64,000 bases of DNA from an uncultured Aquimarina sp. (GTDB lineage: Bacteria; Bacteroidota; Bacteroidia; Flavobacteriales; Flavobacteriaceae). The notes beneath the pieces are model-generated. The model searched no databases and was not told the DNA's origin. It was given only the letters and a program-made list of their open reading frames with translations. Positions 52,877 through 61,161 of this stretch are shown in pieces. Within the stretch, counting starts at the first letter, position 1; each line of letters begins with the position of its first letter. A program made the position numbers and the translations under genes. The stretch covers positions 1 through 64,000 of the forward strand of contig CANMSO010000005.1 of assembly GCA_947500545.1 (NCBI GenBank), in the 5' to 3' direction.

Positions 52877-54508
52877 TTGAAAACCATCCATTTTGATAGC
52901 GTAATTCATTATTTAGCAATACTTTATCTATTCACTTCTTTATTCTCTTGTGAAAAATCTTCAAAGCAGAACAGAGATCACGAAGTATTTAGATACAATC
53001 AATATGAGAATATTAGTTCGTTAGATCCTGCATTTGCCCGTGATGTAGCCAATATATGGTCTACCAATCAATTATTTAACGGATTGGTACAACTTGACGA
53101 CTCGTTACATATAATTCCTGATATCGCAAAGAGGTGGGAAATTTCAGAAAATGGACTAGAATATACTTTTGTTCTTCGGGATGATGTAAAATTTCATAAG
53201 CACAAACAATTCAAAACTAAAGATTGCACTCGTTTAGTAACGGCAAAGGATTTTGCCTATAGTTTTGACAGGCTTATAAGCCCTAAAGTAGCCTCACCAG
53301 GAAACTGGGTATTAAAAAACGTTGCTACCTACAAGGCTATTAATGATACTATTTTCGAGATAAAACTAAAAAAACCTTTTCCCGCATTTCTGGGGTTAAT
53401 GAGCATGCGCTACTGCTCTGTTGTTCCTAAAGAAGTTGTAACGTTCTACGGAAATGAATTTCGATCCAACCCAATAGGCACTGGTCCTTTTAAATTCAAG
53501 TTATGGGAAGAAAACGTAAAGCTGGTATTGCGCAAAAATGAATTGTATTTCGAAAAAGATAAAAACGGCAAGCAATTACCATATCTGGAAGCTGTAGCCA
53601 TTACTTTTTTACCCGATAAGCAAAGTGAGTTTTTACAATTTGCCCAAGGTAAAATTGATTTATTGAATAGCCTGGATGCCTCTTACAAAGATGAATTATT
53701 AACTCCTAGTGGTAAGTTACGTGAAAAATACCAGGATCGAATACATATTAGTAAAGGACCTTATCTAAATTCTGAATACCTTGGGTTTTATCTAGACACC
53801 GATAAAAAAGAAATACAATCAGAATCTTTAAGGAAAGCCATAAATTATGGTTTTGACAGAGAAAAAATGATCACGTATTTAAAAAATGGTATTGGAACTC
53901 CTGCTGTACATGGTTTTATACCCAAAGGAATCCCCGGGTTTAATAATGTACCTGGTTATAAATATGATCCAAAAAAGGCCCGTGAGTTTATAGAAATATA
54001 TAAAAAAGAAACCGGAGACACTTCACCGACCATTCGTATTGCTACAGATTCAAACTACCAGAGTATTTGTGAGTTCATACAACGAGAATTAGAAAAAATT
54101 GGACTGAACATAATTGTAGATATTATGTCACCCTCTACGATACGGCAAAAAAAATGGAGTGGCGAACTAGAGGTTTTTAGAGCGAGCTGGATTGCAGATT
54201 ATCCAGATGCAGAAAATTTCTTATCTCCTTATTATAGTAAAAACCATACACCAAACGGTCCAAATTATACGCATTTTAAAAATGACACCTTTGATAGGTT
54301 ATACGAAGAAAGCTTTCTTATAACAGATACAAAAGTAAGAGAGCAACACTACGCCAAAATGGATTCTATTATCGTTTCTCACGCCCCTATTGTACCGCTG
54401 TATTATGACGAAGTAGTACGGTTCACTCAAAAAAACGTGAGAGGTCTTACCAACAATCCTCAGAACTTTCTGATTTTGAAACGTGTTTGGAAGGAAAAGA
54501 AAAAATAA
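52877..54508 (+). CDS. Peptide ABC transporter substrate-binding lipoprotein
   Basis: Solute-binding protein of the DppA/OppA (SBP family 5) type, 543 residues. The frame is open from 52751, but the TTG at 52877 starts a proper lipoprotein signal (KTIHFDSVIHYLAILYLFTS then LFSC), so I take that. Typical stretches follow: NISSLDPAFARDVANIWSTNQ, LQFAQGKIDLL-like body, YLGFYLD, LRKAINYGFDREKMI, AVHGFIPKGIPGF and FRASWIADYPDAENFLSPYY. It delivers oligopeptides to an ABC permease, but no permease or ATPase gene is adjacent, so it works with an unlinked transporter or has another role. Confidence 0.88.
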   Translation: MKTIHFDSVIHYLAILYLFTSLFSCEKSSKQNRDHEVFRYNQYENISSLDPAFARDVANIWSTNQLFNGLVQLDDSLHIIPDIAKRWEISENGLEYTFVLRDDVKFHKHKQFKTKDCTRLVTAKDFAYSFDRLISPKVASPGNWVLKNVATYKAINDTIFEIKLKKPFPAFLGLMSMRYCSVVPKEVVTFYGNEFRSNPIGTGPFKFKLWEENVKLVLRKNELYFEKDKNGKQLPYLEAVAITFLPDKQSEFLQFAQGKIDLLNSLDASYKDELLTPSGKLREKYQDRIHISKGPYLNSEYLGFYLDTDKKEIQSESLRKAINYGFDREKMITYLKNGIGTPAVHGFIPKGIPGFNNVPGYKYDPKKAREFIEIYKKETGDTSPTIRIATDSNYQSICEFIQRELEKIGLNIIVDIMSPSTIRQKKWSGELEVFRASWIADYPDAENFLSPYYSKNHTPNGPNYTHFKNDTFDRLYEESFLITDTKVREQHYAKMDSIIVSHAPIVPLYYDEVVRFTQKNVRGLTNNPQNFLILKRVWKEKKK

Positions 54509-54631
54509 ACAAACATCCTAAAACACTGATATTTAACAGCTATAACCGACTTATTTGCGTTTTATCGATTATTTTTTTATATATTCGTGCTTCATTAATT
54601 ATTTTTTAACAAATCAATTAACCCAAGTCTT

Positions 54632-55705
54632 ATGAAAAAAATCAATTTATTTTTACTATCAACTCTTTTTCTAGGAGTGATTTCATGTGGTAGCGATGAC
54701 GATGCTTCAGGTGAGTTAGTATCTGTAGATCCTAATCCAGTAGAAGATACAATTTTAGATGAAAACACTGTATCTCAAGGTATTTCAGTAGATGGCGCTA
54801 CAAGAGTTACAGGAAATGCTCCTACACCAACAGGTGGTATTACTTTTACACCAAGCACCACAACCCAGTCTGCTTTTTTATCAAATGGATTTAATATTCG
54901 TTTAACTGCTCCAGATGTTGCAACTGGTGCATATTTACAGGTTGTGCAAGACGGAACTCCTGCTGGAGATTATTTTGATATCTCTTTAGCTGCGTTTAGA
55001 GCTAGTGCTTTGCAAAACAAGAAGTCCGGTTTTATGAAGAATTCTAAAATGATGGAAAATGAAGTTGAGATAGATGTTGATTTTGGAGAAACTGTAACTC
55101 CAGGTAAATTTTGCTACCTACTTTGTATTTATGATGAGGCGGGTAACATTAGTGAGCCTGTTGAAATCTGTGTAGAGGTTGAAGCTTGGGGAGGAAATCC
55201 TAATATCGTTGGAACTTGGAATTTTGTTAAAGCGGTAGAGAACGGAAACACTCAACTTCTTGGTGAAGAAGATTGTGAGGATACGACAGTATTTTGTAAC
55301 GATCAAACTGAAATAACAGTTGAAAACGCTTATTGTGATACATTACTTTCTCTTCCTGTTACATTTAATGCAGACGGAACATACGAGTATGTTGAAACAT
55401 CTAAGTATACCGAAATTAATTATGGTGCATCATCAGAAACTTGTACTGCTACTTTTGAAGCAGAAAAAGATGAAAAATATACATCTAGAGGTAACTGGGC
55501 ATATGATGAAGAAGAAAAGAAACTTACGTTAGTAGAGTTTACTTATATTGATGAGTATGACGGACAAGTTAATAACGGTGTAGAAGAAGACGGATACCTT
55601 TTATTTGACGGTGATGCTTCAGTAACAGCTTCTACTTTAGTAATCAAACAAACATTTGAAGAAGCTGGTATTTCTGAAACATTTGAGATATTTTTCGAAA
55701 AATAA
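54632..55705 (+). CDS. Surface lipoprotein with lipocalin-like domain
   Basis: A 357-residue lipoprotein with lipobox FLGVISC (cysteine at 19) followed by GSDDDASGE, an acidic stretch after Cys as in surface-exposed Bacteroidota lipoproteins. Residues about 60-180 look like an Ig-like beta domain. From about 188 (NIVGTWNFVKAVENGNTQLL) a lipocalin-like beta barrel of the DUF type found in many flavobacterial lipoproteins runs to the end. Several cysteines (EDCEDTTVFCN, NAYCD, ETC) may form disulfides. Ligand unknown. A perfect terminator follows. Confidence 0.8.
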   Translation: MKKINLFLLSTLFLGVISCGSDDDASGELVSVDPNPVEDTILDENTVSQGISVDGATRVTGNAPTPTGGITFTPSTTTQSAFLSNGFNIRLTAPDVATGAYLQVVQDGTPAGDYFDISLAAFRASALQNKKSGFMKNSKMMENEVEIDVDFGETVTPGKFCYLLCIYDEAGNISEPVEICVEVEAWGGNPNIVGTWNFVKAVENGNTQLLGEEDCEDTTVFCNDQTEITVENAYCDTLLSLPVTFNADGTYEYVETSKYTEINYGASSETCTATFEAEKDEKYTSRGNWAYDEEEKKLTLVEFTYIDEYDGQVNNGVEEDGYLLFDGDASVTASTLVIKQTFEEAGISETFEIFFEK

Positions 55706-55730
55706 AATCTGAGATAAATAATAGTACTAA

Positions 55731-55768
55731 AAAAACCATCCCGATATATAATCGGGATGGTTTTTTTA
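55731..55768. terminator. Bidirectional terminator between lipoprotein and GlmU-like gene
   Basis: Perfect 15-base stem AAAAACCATCCCGAT/ATCGGGATGGTTTTT (55731-55745 with 55751-55765) with flanking A and T runs. Confidence 0.9.
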
Positions 55769-55775
55769 TTTCGTA

Positions 55776-56957
55776 TTAAGAATCATAACTCTTTCGCCAT
55801 GTCTTTGTTTCCTCAAAAACATGCTCCAGAATCTCCTCTTCTTGCTTGGTAAACTCTATTTCTCGTCGAGACATCACTACTCTGGCTACCTCAAAAGCTT
55901 TTTTGGTTAAATACGTAGTGAATCCACCACTACCACCCCAGCTATAACTAGGTATAAAATTACGAGGAAAACCTCCTCCAAATATATTTGCATTAACTCC
56001 TACTACGGTACCTGTATTAAACATGGTATTAATCCCACATTTAGAATGATCCCCCATCATTAAGCCACAAAACTGTAATCCTGTCTTTGCAAAACCTTCT
56101 GTTTCATAACTCCACAGACGTACAGGAGCGTAATTATTCTTAAGATTAGAGGTATTGGTGTCAGCACCTAGATTACACCATTCTCCCAGTACAGAATTAC
56201 CAATAAAGCCATCATGCCCTTTATTAGAATATCCAAAAATAACAGAATTGGTGACCTCTCCTCCTACTTTGGAGTACGGACCTACAGTCGTTCCTCCGTA
56301 GATTTTTGCTCCCATTTTAATAGTAGCATGATCACATAGCGCAAAAGGACCTCTAATGATACTTCCTTCCATGATTTCTGCATCCTTACCAATATAAATA
56401 GGTCCATTACTTGCATTAAGTATTGCAAACTCTAGCGTTGCTCCTTCTTCTATAAATATACTCTCGCTGGCAATTACATTATTACTCTCTGGGATGGGTT
56501 GACTTTCTCTACCATCGGTAAGCAATCTAAAATCGTCATTAATCGCTTGTTCATTTTTAGAAAAAATATCCCAAGTATATTTTACCGTAAATACATCTTG
56601 ATCATATTGCTGTATTTCATAAGAATCAAAATCTACTTCCTCATCTTCTTTTACAAAAAACGCGATAGGCTCTTCTTTATAAAAGATTGCTTGATTTGGT
56701 TGCAGTGCTGTAATTTTTGCGACAAGTTCTTTTGACGGAAGAAAAGAAGCATTAATCATTATATTTTCTTCTAGCTCCACCATAGGAAATTTCTCACTCA
56801 AGTAATCCTCTGTCACTGTAGATGTGGTATACCCTAAGTGTTTTTCCCATTTTTCCCGAATGGTAAGTATTCCTATACGAATATCTGCAACAGGCCTTGT
56901 AAAGGTAAAAGGCAATAAGGCATTGCGCGAGGCCCCATCAAAAAGAATATAATTCAT
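55776..56957 (-). CDS. GlmU-like sugar nucleotidyltransferase / hexapeptide protein
   Basis: A 393-residue protein of the Bacteroidota GlmU family type. The N-terminal part (MNYILFDGASRNALLPFTFT) is a shortened nucleotidyltransferase-like domain in which the usual LAAGxGTRM loop is replaced, so nucleotide transfer is doubtful. From about residue 165 comes a left-handed beta helix of hexapeptide repeats (GSIIRGPFALCDHATIKMG, GGTTVGPYSKVGGEVTNSVI), an acyltransferase fold. The substrate is unknown; a role in cell-envelope sugar metabolism is likely. It follows rpmE2 on the same strand after its terminator. Confidence 0.85.
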   Translation of the reverse strand: MNYILFDGASRNALLPFTFTRPVADIRIGILTIREKWEKHLGYTTSTVTEDYLSEKFPMVELEENIMINASFLPSKELVAKITALQPNQAIFYKEEPIAFFVKEDEEVDFDSYEIQQYDQDVFTVKYTWDIFSKNEQAINDDFRLLTDGRESQPIPESNNVIASESIFIEEGATLEFAILNASNGPIYIGKDAEIMEGSIIRGPFALCDHATIKMGAKIYGGTTVGPYSKVGGEVTNSVIFGYSNKGHDGFIGNSVLGEWCNLGADTNTSNLKNNYAPVRLWSYETEGFAKTGLQFCGLMMGDHSKCGINTMFNTGTVVGVNANIFGGGFPRNFIPSYSWGGSGGFTTYLTKKAFEVARVVMSRREIEFTKQEEEILEHVFEETKTWRKSYDS

Positions 56958-57012
56958 AGACTTAATCTTGTATTGTATAATTTATCGCAAAAGTACATGA
57001 AGATATAAAAAC

Positions 57013-57042
57013 AAAAAAGCCTTTCTGGTTAAGAAAGGCTCT
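57013..57042 (-). terminator. Terminator of rpmE2
   Basis: Stem AGCCTTTC/GAAAGGCT (57018-57025 with 57033-57040) followed on the minus strand by a T run, just past the rpmE2 stop. Confidence 0.8.
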
Positions 57043-57063
57043 TGAATACTTCTTATTACTAAA

Positions 57064-57315
57064 TTACTTTTTGAATTTAGCATATTTGTTTTTGAACTTG
57101 TCGATACGTCCTGCAGTATCGATAAGTTTTGATTTCCCTGTATAGAATGGATGAGAAGATCTTGAAATTTCTAATTTCACCAACGGATACTCAACACCAT
57201 CGACTTCTAGTGTTTCTTTTGTATTCGCTGTAGACTTAGTTAAAAAAACATCATCATTAGACATGTCTTTAAAAGCTACCAATCTATAATTCTCTGGGTG
57301 AATATCTTTTCTCAT
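57064..57315 (-). CDS. rpmE2: 50S ribosomal protein bL31, type B
   Basis: An 83-residue ribosomal protein. The true start is the ATG at 57315 ([20 protein letters not shown]); the frame extends 11 codons further up but that stretch overlaps leader sequence. Marks: DIHPx[14 protein letters not shown] and the C-terminal [13 protein letters not shown]. It lacks the zinc-binding CxxC of the other bL31 form, so it is the zinc-independent type B. Promoter and terminator flank it closely. Confidence 0.97.
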   Translation of the reverse strand: MRKDIHPENYRLVAFKDMSNDDVFLTKSTANTKETLEVDGVEYPLVKLEISRSSHPFYTGKSKLIDTAGRIDKFKNKYAKFKK

Positions 57316-57345
57316 TATATATAATCTTTTCTTTTTTTCGAGCTG

Positions 57346-57374
57346 CAAATTTACAACTATTTTTTAATCTACAA
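57346..57374 (-). promoter_or_regulatory. Promoter of rpmE2
   Basis: Minus-strand TTG (57374-57372) and TAAATTTG (57353-57346) with an 18-base spacer; the ATG lies about 30 bases downstream. Confidence 0.75.
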
Positions 57375-57414
57375 AAGATTTTACACTAGATTAAAAAGAA
57401 ATTTAGAACAACTT

Positions 57415-57903
57415 TTAATTTGCCCTTGTTTCATCATTGGCATCATCAGGAAGCGGACAACCAGATATCCAATCAAGAAAAGTTCCATACAAAGATGAGC
57501 TAGTCCCACAATCTCCAGGGTTTTTACTAACATTTACCAGAATATTCAATCTTAAATACTCAAATTGGTCAGCTATATCATAAAATTCTTGAGGGGTCAA
57601 ATTTAAAGCTTCAAGCTGATAATAGAGATCTAAAAACACATTTGTTTGATCTCCTAAAAATTCTTGCAACAAAGCTTCTTTTTCAGCTTCACTTAATTGC
57701 TCTTCTGTCGATTTTTGTCGTAAGGAATTAATATATTCTTTGTATTTACCTGTTTTAACAGCACTTTTATTAAACTCAATAAGAGTTTGCTTTACCAGGT
57801 ATTCCTTTTCTTCCTGAGAAACTTCAGTATGTTCCTCGTCTTTAGAACAAGAAACTGTCCCAAGGAAAGAAATTACGAGTGTAAAAAGTAAAAATTTTCT
57901 CAT
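57415..57903 (-). CDS. Small helical lipoprotein, unknown function
   Basis: A 162-residue lipoprotein starting at the ATG at 57903, which gives signal RKFLLFTLVISFLGTVSC with the lipid cysteine at 19; open codons up to 57936 spoil the signal. The mature part is mainly helical and rich in Glu, Lys and Leu (about residues 25-115), ending in a short region with two cysteines (PGDCGTSSSL, SGCPLPDD) that may form a disulfide. No family is recognised. Confidence 0.7.
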   Translation of the reverse strand: MRKFLLFTLVISFLGTVSCSKDEEHTEVSQEEKEYLVKQTLIEFNKSAVKTGKYKEYINSLRQKSTEEQLSEAEKEALLQEFLGDQTNVFLDLYYQLEALNLTPQEFYDIADQFEYLRLNILVNVSKNPGDCGTSSSLYGTFLDWISGCPLPDDANDETRAN

Positions 57904-58228
57904 AAATAATAATTTCGTTAATATATTTTTATACAATTAAAAATTGGGGTATTTAATTATAAACTTGGGGCATGTCAAAAATTTTCGGTCTCTTTAAGCT
58001 CATAAAATTCATTCTTTCAACCTATTAACATTTTCAATGTTTTTTCGGGAAAACCCTATATTTTACACTTATTGAGACCCTTCTTTATTTACGGGTAAAC
58101 CGTAAACATGTTGTAAATATACGATAAAATTATGAATTAAACCGATAAAAAGCTTATTTTATTAAAACTGTAACATTTTATTATATTTGTACACTTATGG
58201 TTTATGAATAATTGAAAAGTATTTTTAT
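57904..58228. other. AT-rich intergenic region with one promoter box
   Basis: About 325 bases without a reading frame. The only clear signal is TATATTTG at 58182-58189 for the downstream DUF4199 gene. Nothing else was recognised. Confidence 0.6.
58182..58189 (+). promoter_or_regulatory. -7 box of DUF4199 gene 1
   Basis: TATATTTG, 39 bases before the ATG at 58229. The surrounding string (TAACATTTTATTATATTTG) closely matches the regions before DUF4199 gene 2 and the GT2 gene. Confidence 0.65.
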
Positions 58229-58741
58229 ATGATGGAGAAAACTACTATTTCTACAAAAAAGCATATCCTAAAATTTGGATCAATTTTTGGTATCTTATGG
58301 ATTTTATATGGGATAATTCGCTATTTAACCAACAATATGACAACTTGGAATTGGAAGCTTTCTGTTATTGAATTCACCATTCTAGTCAGTGTAATTATTT
58401 ATGGTATATACTCTTACAAAACTGCCAATAGTGGTTATCTTAAGTTGGTAGAAGCACTAAAAATTGGTACAGGCATTATTATTGTAGGAACTTCTATTCA
58501 AATATTTTGGGATATTTTTTTCCTAAAAGCAGTAGCACCTGAAGTAATGGATCAACTAATTAATCTAAGTAAAAATCAAATATCGAATCAAGGGTTAGAT
58601 CAAGATTCTGTGTTAATTAGAAAAAATAAGTTTCTTTTTACAACATCATTGATTGCTCTAATTGGGAATTTAACATTAGGGATAGTTGTTTCTCTACTTT
58701 CGGGCGCTATTATGCAGAAAAATCGTGATCCTTTTAATTAG
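58229..58741 (+). CDS. DUF4199 membrane protein 1
   Basis: A 170-residue inner-membrane protein with four helices: about 12-32, 41-62, 74-97 and 133-160. It ends with the pattern SLLSGAIMQKNRD, a helix followed by a basic tail, as in DUF4199 proteins of Bacteroidota. No function is known for the family. It is the first of a local array: a paralogue follows at 58912, a decayed third copy at 59593, and a GT2 glycosyltransferase next, an arrangement common in flavobacteria. Confidence 0.85.
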   Translation: MMEKTTISTKKHILKFGSIFGILWILYGIIRYLTNNMTTWNWKLSVIEFTILVSVIIYGIYSYKTANSGYLKLVEALKIGTGIIIVGTSIQIFWDIFFLKAVAPEVMDQLINLSKNQISNQGLDQDSVLIRKNKFLFTTSLIALIGNLTLGIVVSLLSGAIMQKNRDPFN

Positions 58742-58863
58742 TAGCCATAACTAACGAAACCATTTTATCAATACCTTGCAAACAGTACTCTCGTTTTTGG
58801 AGAAACATTTGGCTTCTCAAAAATCCGTATCAAATTTATTTCATCGCTCTTGTAACAATTTAC

Positions 58864-58871
58864 TATATTTG
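58864..58871 (+). promoter_or_regulatory. -7 box of DUF4199 gene 2
   Basis: TATATTTG, 40 bases before the ATG at 58912, within TGTAACAATTTACTATATTT, nearly the same string as before gene 1. Confidence 0.65.
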
Positions 58872-58911
58872 AATACTTATGGTTATATAAATAACCTAAA
58901 CTATTGTATAC

Positions 58912-59436
58912 ATGGAAAATGATAAAGCATCTTCAAAAAAAATTATTATAAATTACGGAGTAATACTAGGAATAGTTTCTGTACTTCTTGGCGTTGTAAT
59001 GTATGTAACCAACGTATACACTGATCCGCATTGGATATTCTCTGTGATTGGCTTCTTAATCCTTATTGGTGTAATTACCTATGGTATAAAGGCTTACAAA
59101 ACTTCTAATAATGGATTTCTTGAACTAACAGATGCATTAAAAGTAGGTATAGGAATCGCCCTTATTGGAGGCATTATTGGTGCCATCTGGACACTTTTGC
59201 TAACCTCGGTTATAGAGCCTGAGTACACACAACAAGTAATGGAAGTTCAAAGAGAAAAGCTGTTAGAAAATCCAGATATGACTGAAGCAATGGTGGATCA
59301 AAGTATAGAAATGATGGAAAAATTTAGCAGTCCGTATATAAGTATTGCCTTTTCTATTATAGGTAGCTTATTCTTTGGATTTATTATTTCTCTTTTTGCC
59401 GGATTAATCATGAAAAAGAAACAAGATTTATATTAA
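58912..59436 (+). CDS. DUF4199 membrane protein 2
   Basis: A 174-residue paralogue of the preceding gene with the same four-helix layout (about 12-30, 40-60, 74-98, 140-166). The cytoplasmic loop between helices 3 and 4 is longer and helical (QREKLLENPDMTEAMVDQSI). The ending ISLFAGLIMKKKQD matches the paralogue. It has its own promoter and terminator, so the two copies are transcribed independently. Function unknown. Confidence 0.86.
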   Translation: MENDKASSKKIIINYGVILGIVSVLLGVVMYVTNVYTDPHWIFSVIGFLILIGVITYGIKAYKTSNNGFLELTDALKVGIGIALIGGIIGAIWTLLLTSVIEPEYTQQVMEVQREKLLENPDMTEAMVDQSIEMMEKFSSPYISIAFSIIGSLFFGFIISLFAGLIMKKKQDLY

Positions 59437-59472
59437 TATATCAGTGGTCGTACTGCGACTGATAAATTAAAG

Positions 59473-59510
59473 AAAAGGATTGTACATAATGTGCAGTCCT
59501 TTTCTTTTTT
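59473..59510 (+). terminator. Terminator of DUF4199 gene 2
   Basis: Stem AAAAGGATTGTACA/TGTGCAGTCCTTTT (59473-59486 with 59490-59503, two G-U pairs) followed by a T run. Confidence 0.85.
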
Positions 59511-59592
59511 ATAACCATTTTTTCTTTCTAAAAAGCCGTTAATTAGATCAACTACAAGAAAAACTAAGTATTTTTTAATTTGTTTATAAAAG

Positions 59593-59801
59593 ATGAAGGA
59601 TAAATTCCTGTTTTTTTATGAAATGCTTTTGAATACTCCAGAAATATCACCAGAAAATATAAATGAAAAAATATCGATGATAGAAGAATCGTATCTTCTT
59701 TTATTTTGAGATATGTAATCATGTTTTTTACACAAATGGTTCCGGGTGCTTGTATTTCTTTAATTAGTGGAGCAATCATGCGTAAGAAAAAAGAGTTGTA
59801 A
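59593..59801 (+). pseudogene. Decayed third DUF4199 copy
   Basis: From 59593 a frame of 38 codons (FYEMLLNTPEISPENINEKI, then SMIEES) aligns with the loop of DUF4199 protein 2 (REKLLENPDMTEAMVDQSIE). It hits TGA at 59707. In the neighbouring frame the sequence continues to TAA 59799-59801 with QMVPGACISLISGAIMRKKK, matching the final helix and tail of the family. The first two helices are missing and a frameshift separates the rest, so no functional protein can be made. Confidence 0.75.
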
Positions 59802-59892
59802 ACACTTGTTATAGTAGTGCTAAAAACAAAATCTATCTTTTCACAAAACACACGATTACACCCCAAAAGCATGCTAACTTATAACATTTTAC

Positions 59893-59900
59893 TATATTTG
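59893..59900 (+). promoter_or_regulatory. -7 box of the GT2 glycosyltransferase gene
   Basis: TATATTTG within ATAACATTTTACTATATTTG, 29 bases before the ATG at 59930, and very similar to the boxes of both DUF4199 genes. Confidence 0.65.
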
Positions 59901-59929
59901 ACTATTGGTTACTTATTTACCTACTATAT

Positions 59930-60877
59930 ATGAATATATCTGTGGTCATACCACTGCTCAATGAGCAGGAATCACTTAACGAATTATATAATTGGATTGC
60001 AAAAGTTATGCAATCCAATTCTTTTTCTTACGAAATTCTCTTTATTGATGATGGCAGTACAGACGGGTCCTGGGATACCATCTCAACACTGTCTAAACAA
60101 GATCCAAATGTAAAAGGAATTCGTTTCCTGAAAAACTTTGGAAAATCACAAGCACTCCATGCTGGTTTTGAAGCCGCACAAGGTGATGTAGTGATTACTA
60201 TGGATGCCGATTTGCAGGATAACCCAGAGGAAATCCCAGAAATGTATACGCTTATCACTCAGGATGGATATGATCTTATCTCTGGATGGAAGAAAAAGAG
60301 ATACGACTCTGTACTAGCAAAAAACTTGCCTTCAAAATTATTTAATGCCGCTGCCAGAAAGACTTCTGGGGTTAAATTACATGATTTTAATTGCGGATTA
60401 AAAGCATTCAAAAATATAGTCATCAAAAATATCGATGTGCATGGCGAAATGCATCGATACATTCCTGTACTCGCCAAAAATGCTGGTTTTACAAAAATTG
60501 GTGAAAAAGTTGTGCTACACCAGGCACGAAAATATGGGAAGACAAAATTTGGGATGAATCGTTTTGTAAACGGTTTTCTGGATTTAGTCACGATTTGGTT
60601 TATGTCGCGTTTTGGCAAAAGACCCATGCATTTCTTTGGACTTATTGGCACCTTATTATTTATAGTAGGATTTGGTTTTTCGTTATATCTAGGTATTGAT
60701 AAATTGTTTATTGAAACCAAAGGAAGACTTATTGCGCAACGCCCCGAGTTTTATGTCGCTTTAACATCGATGATACTAGGAACACAATTTTTTCTGGCTG
60801 GGTTTTTAGGTGAAATCATTTTAACCAGTAAACGAGATAAGGAACGATATAAGATATCAGGTAAGATAAACTTATAA
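59930..60877 (+). CDS. GT2 polyprenyl-phosphate glycosyltransferase (DPM1/GtrB-like)
   Basis: A 315-residue family 2 glycosyltransferase. The catalytic domain (about 1-225) starts ISVVIPLLNEQESLNELY and has the sugar-nucleotide and metal sites FIDDGSTDGSWD and TMDADLQDNPEEIPEM. Two C-terminal membrane helices follow (LIGTLLFIVGFGFSLYLG and FYVALTSMILGTQFFLAGFL), as in GtrB/ArnC-type enzymes that place a sugar on undecaprenyl phosphate. It probably serves glycan or lipid modification; donor sugar unknown. It lies upstream of a phosphosugar mutase and an ABC exporter, a frequent flavobacterial order. Confidence 0.9.
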   Translation: MNISVVIPLLNEQESLNELYNWIAKVMQSNSFSYEILFIDDGSTDGSWDTISTLSKQDPNVKGIRFLKNFGKSQALHAGFEAAQGDVVITMDADLQDNPEEIPEMYTLITQDGYDLISGWKKKRYDSVLAKNLPSKLFNAAARKTSGVKLHDFNCGLKAFKNIVIKNIDVHGEMHRYIPVLAKNAGFTKIGEKVVLHQARKYGKTKFGMNRFVNGFLDLVTIWFMSRFGKRPMHFFGLIGTLLFIVGFGFSLYLGIDKLFIETKGRLIAQRPEFYVALTSMILGTQFFLAGFLGEIILTSKRDKERYKISGKINL

Positions 60878-60940
60878 TATATGCTTTATTGATACGTACA
60901 AAGACTCCACCAAAAACTTAGCTTAGACAAAACACAATCG

Positions 60941-61071
60941 TATATTTGATTAAAAGCCGTCAAATTGAGTCATTTTTCGTAATGAAATGAAGAAACATTG
61001 TATCGAAATTAGGCTTTTGATTAGAAATTACTCGTTTTCGATACATCCCGATAAAAAATCGGGACACTCAA
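60941..61071. repeat. REP-like hairpin region upstream of phosphosugar mutase
   Basis: Holds a hairpin TCCCGAT-AAAAA-ATCGGGA (61046-61064) within GATACATCCCGAT..GGGACACTCAAACTGACG, a sequence style I associate with interspersed intergenic repeats in Flavobacteriaceae, and a wider inverted pair AAAAGCC/GGCTTTT (60952-60958 with 61012-61018). A TATATTTG box lies at 60941-60948. No reading frame is present. Confidence 0.45.
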
Positions 61072-61135
61072 ACTGACGTAATTTCCAGAAATAGAACTGA
61101 CGATATTTTAGTACCAAATCAAAGAAATTAAATAG

Positions 61136-61143
61136 TATTTTTG
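61136..61143 (+). promoter_or_regulatory. -7 box of the phosphosugar mutase gene
   Basis: TATTTTTG fits TAnnTTTG and overlaps an open TTG codon at 61141. That codon therefore cannot be the start; the ATG at 61162 is. Confidence 0.65.
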
Positions 61144-61161
61144 CAATTAAAGTTAAAGCAC

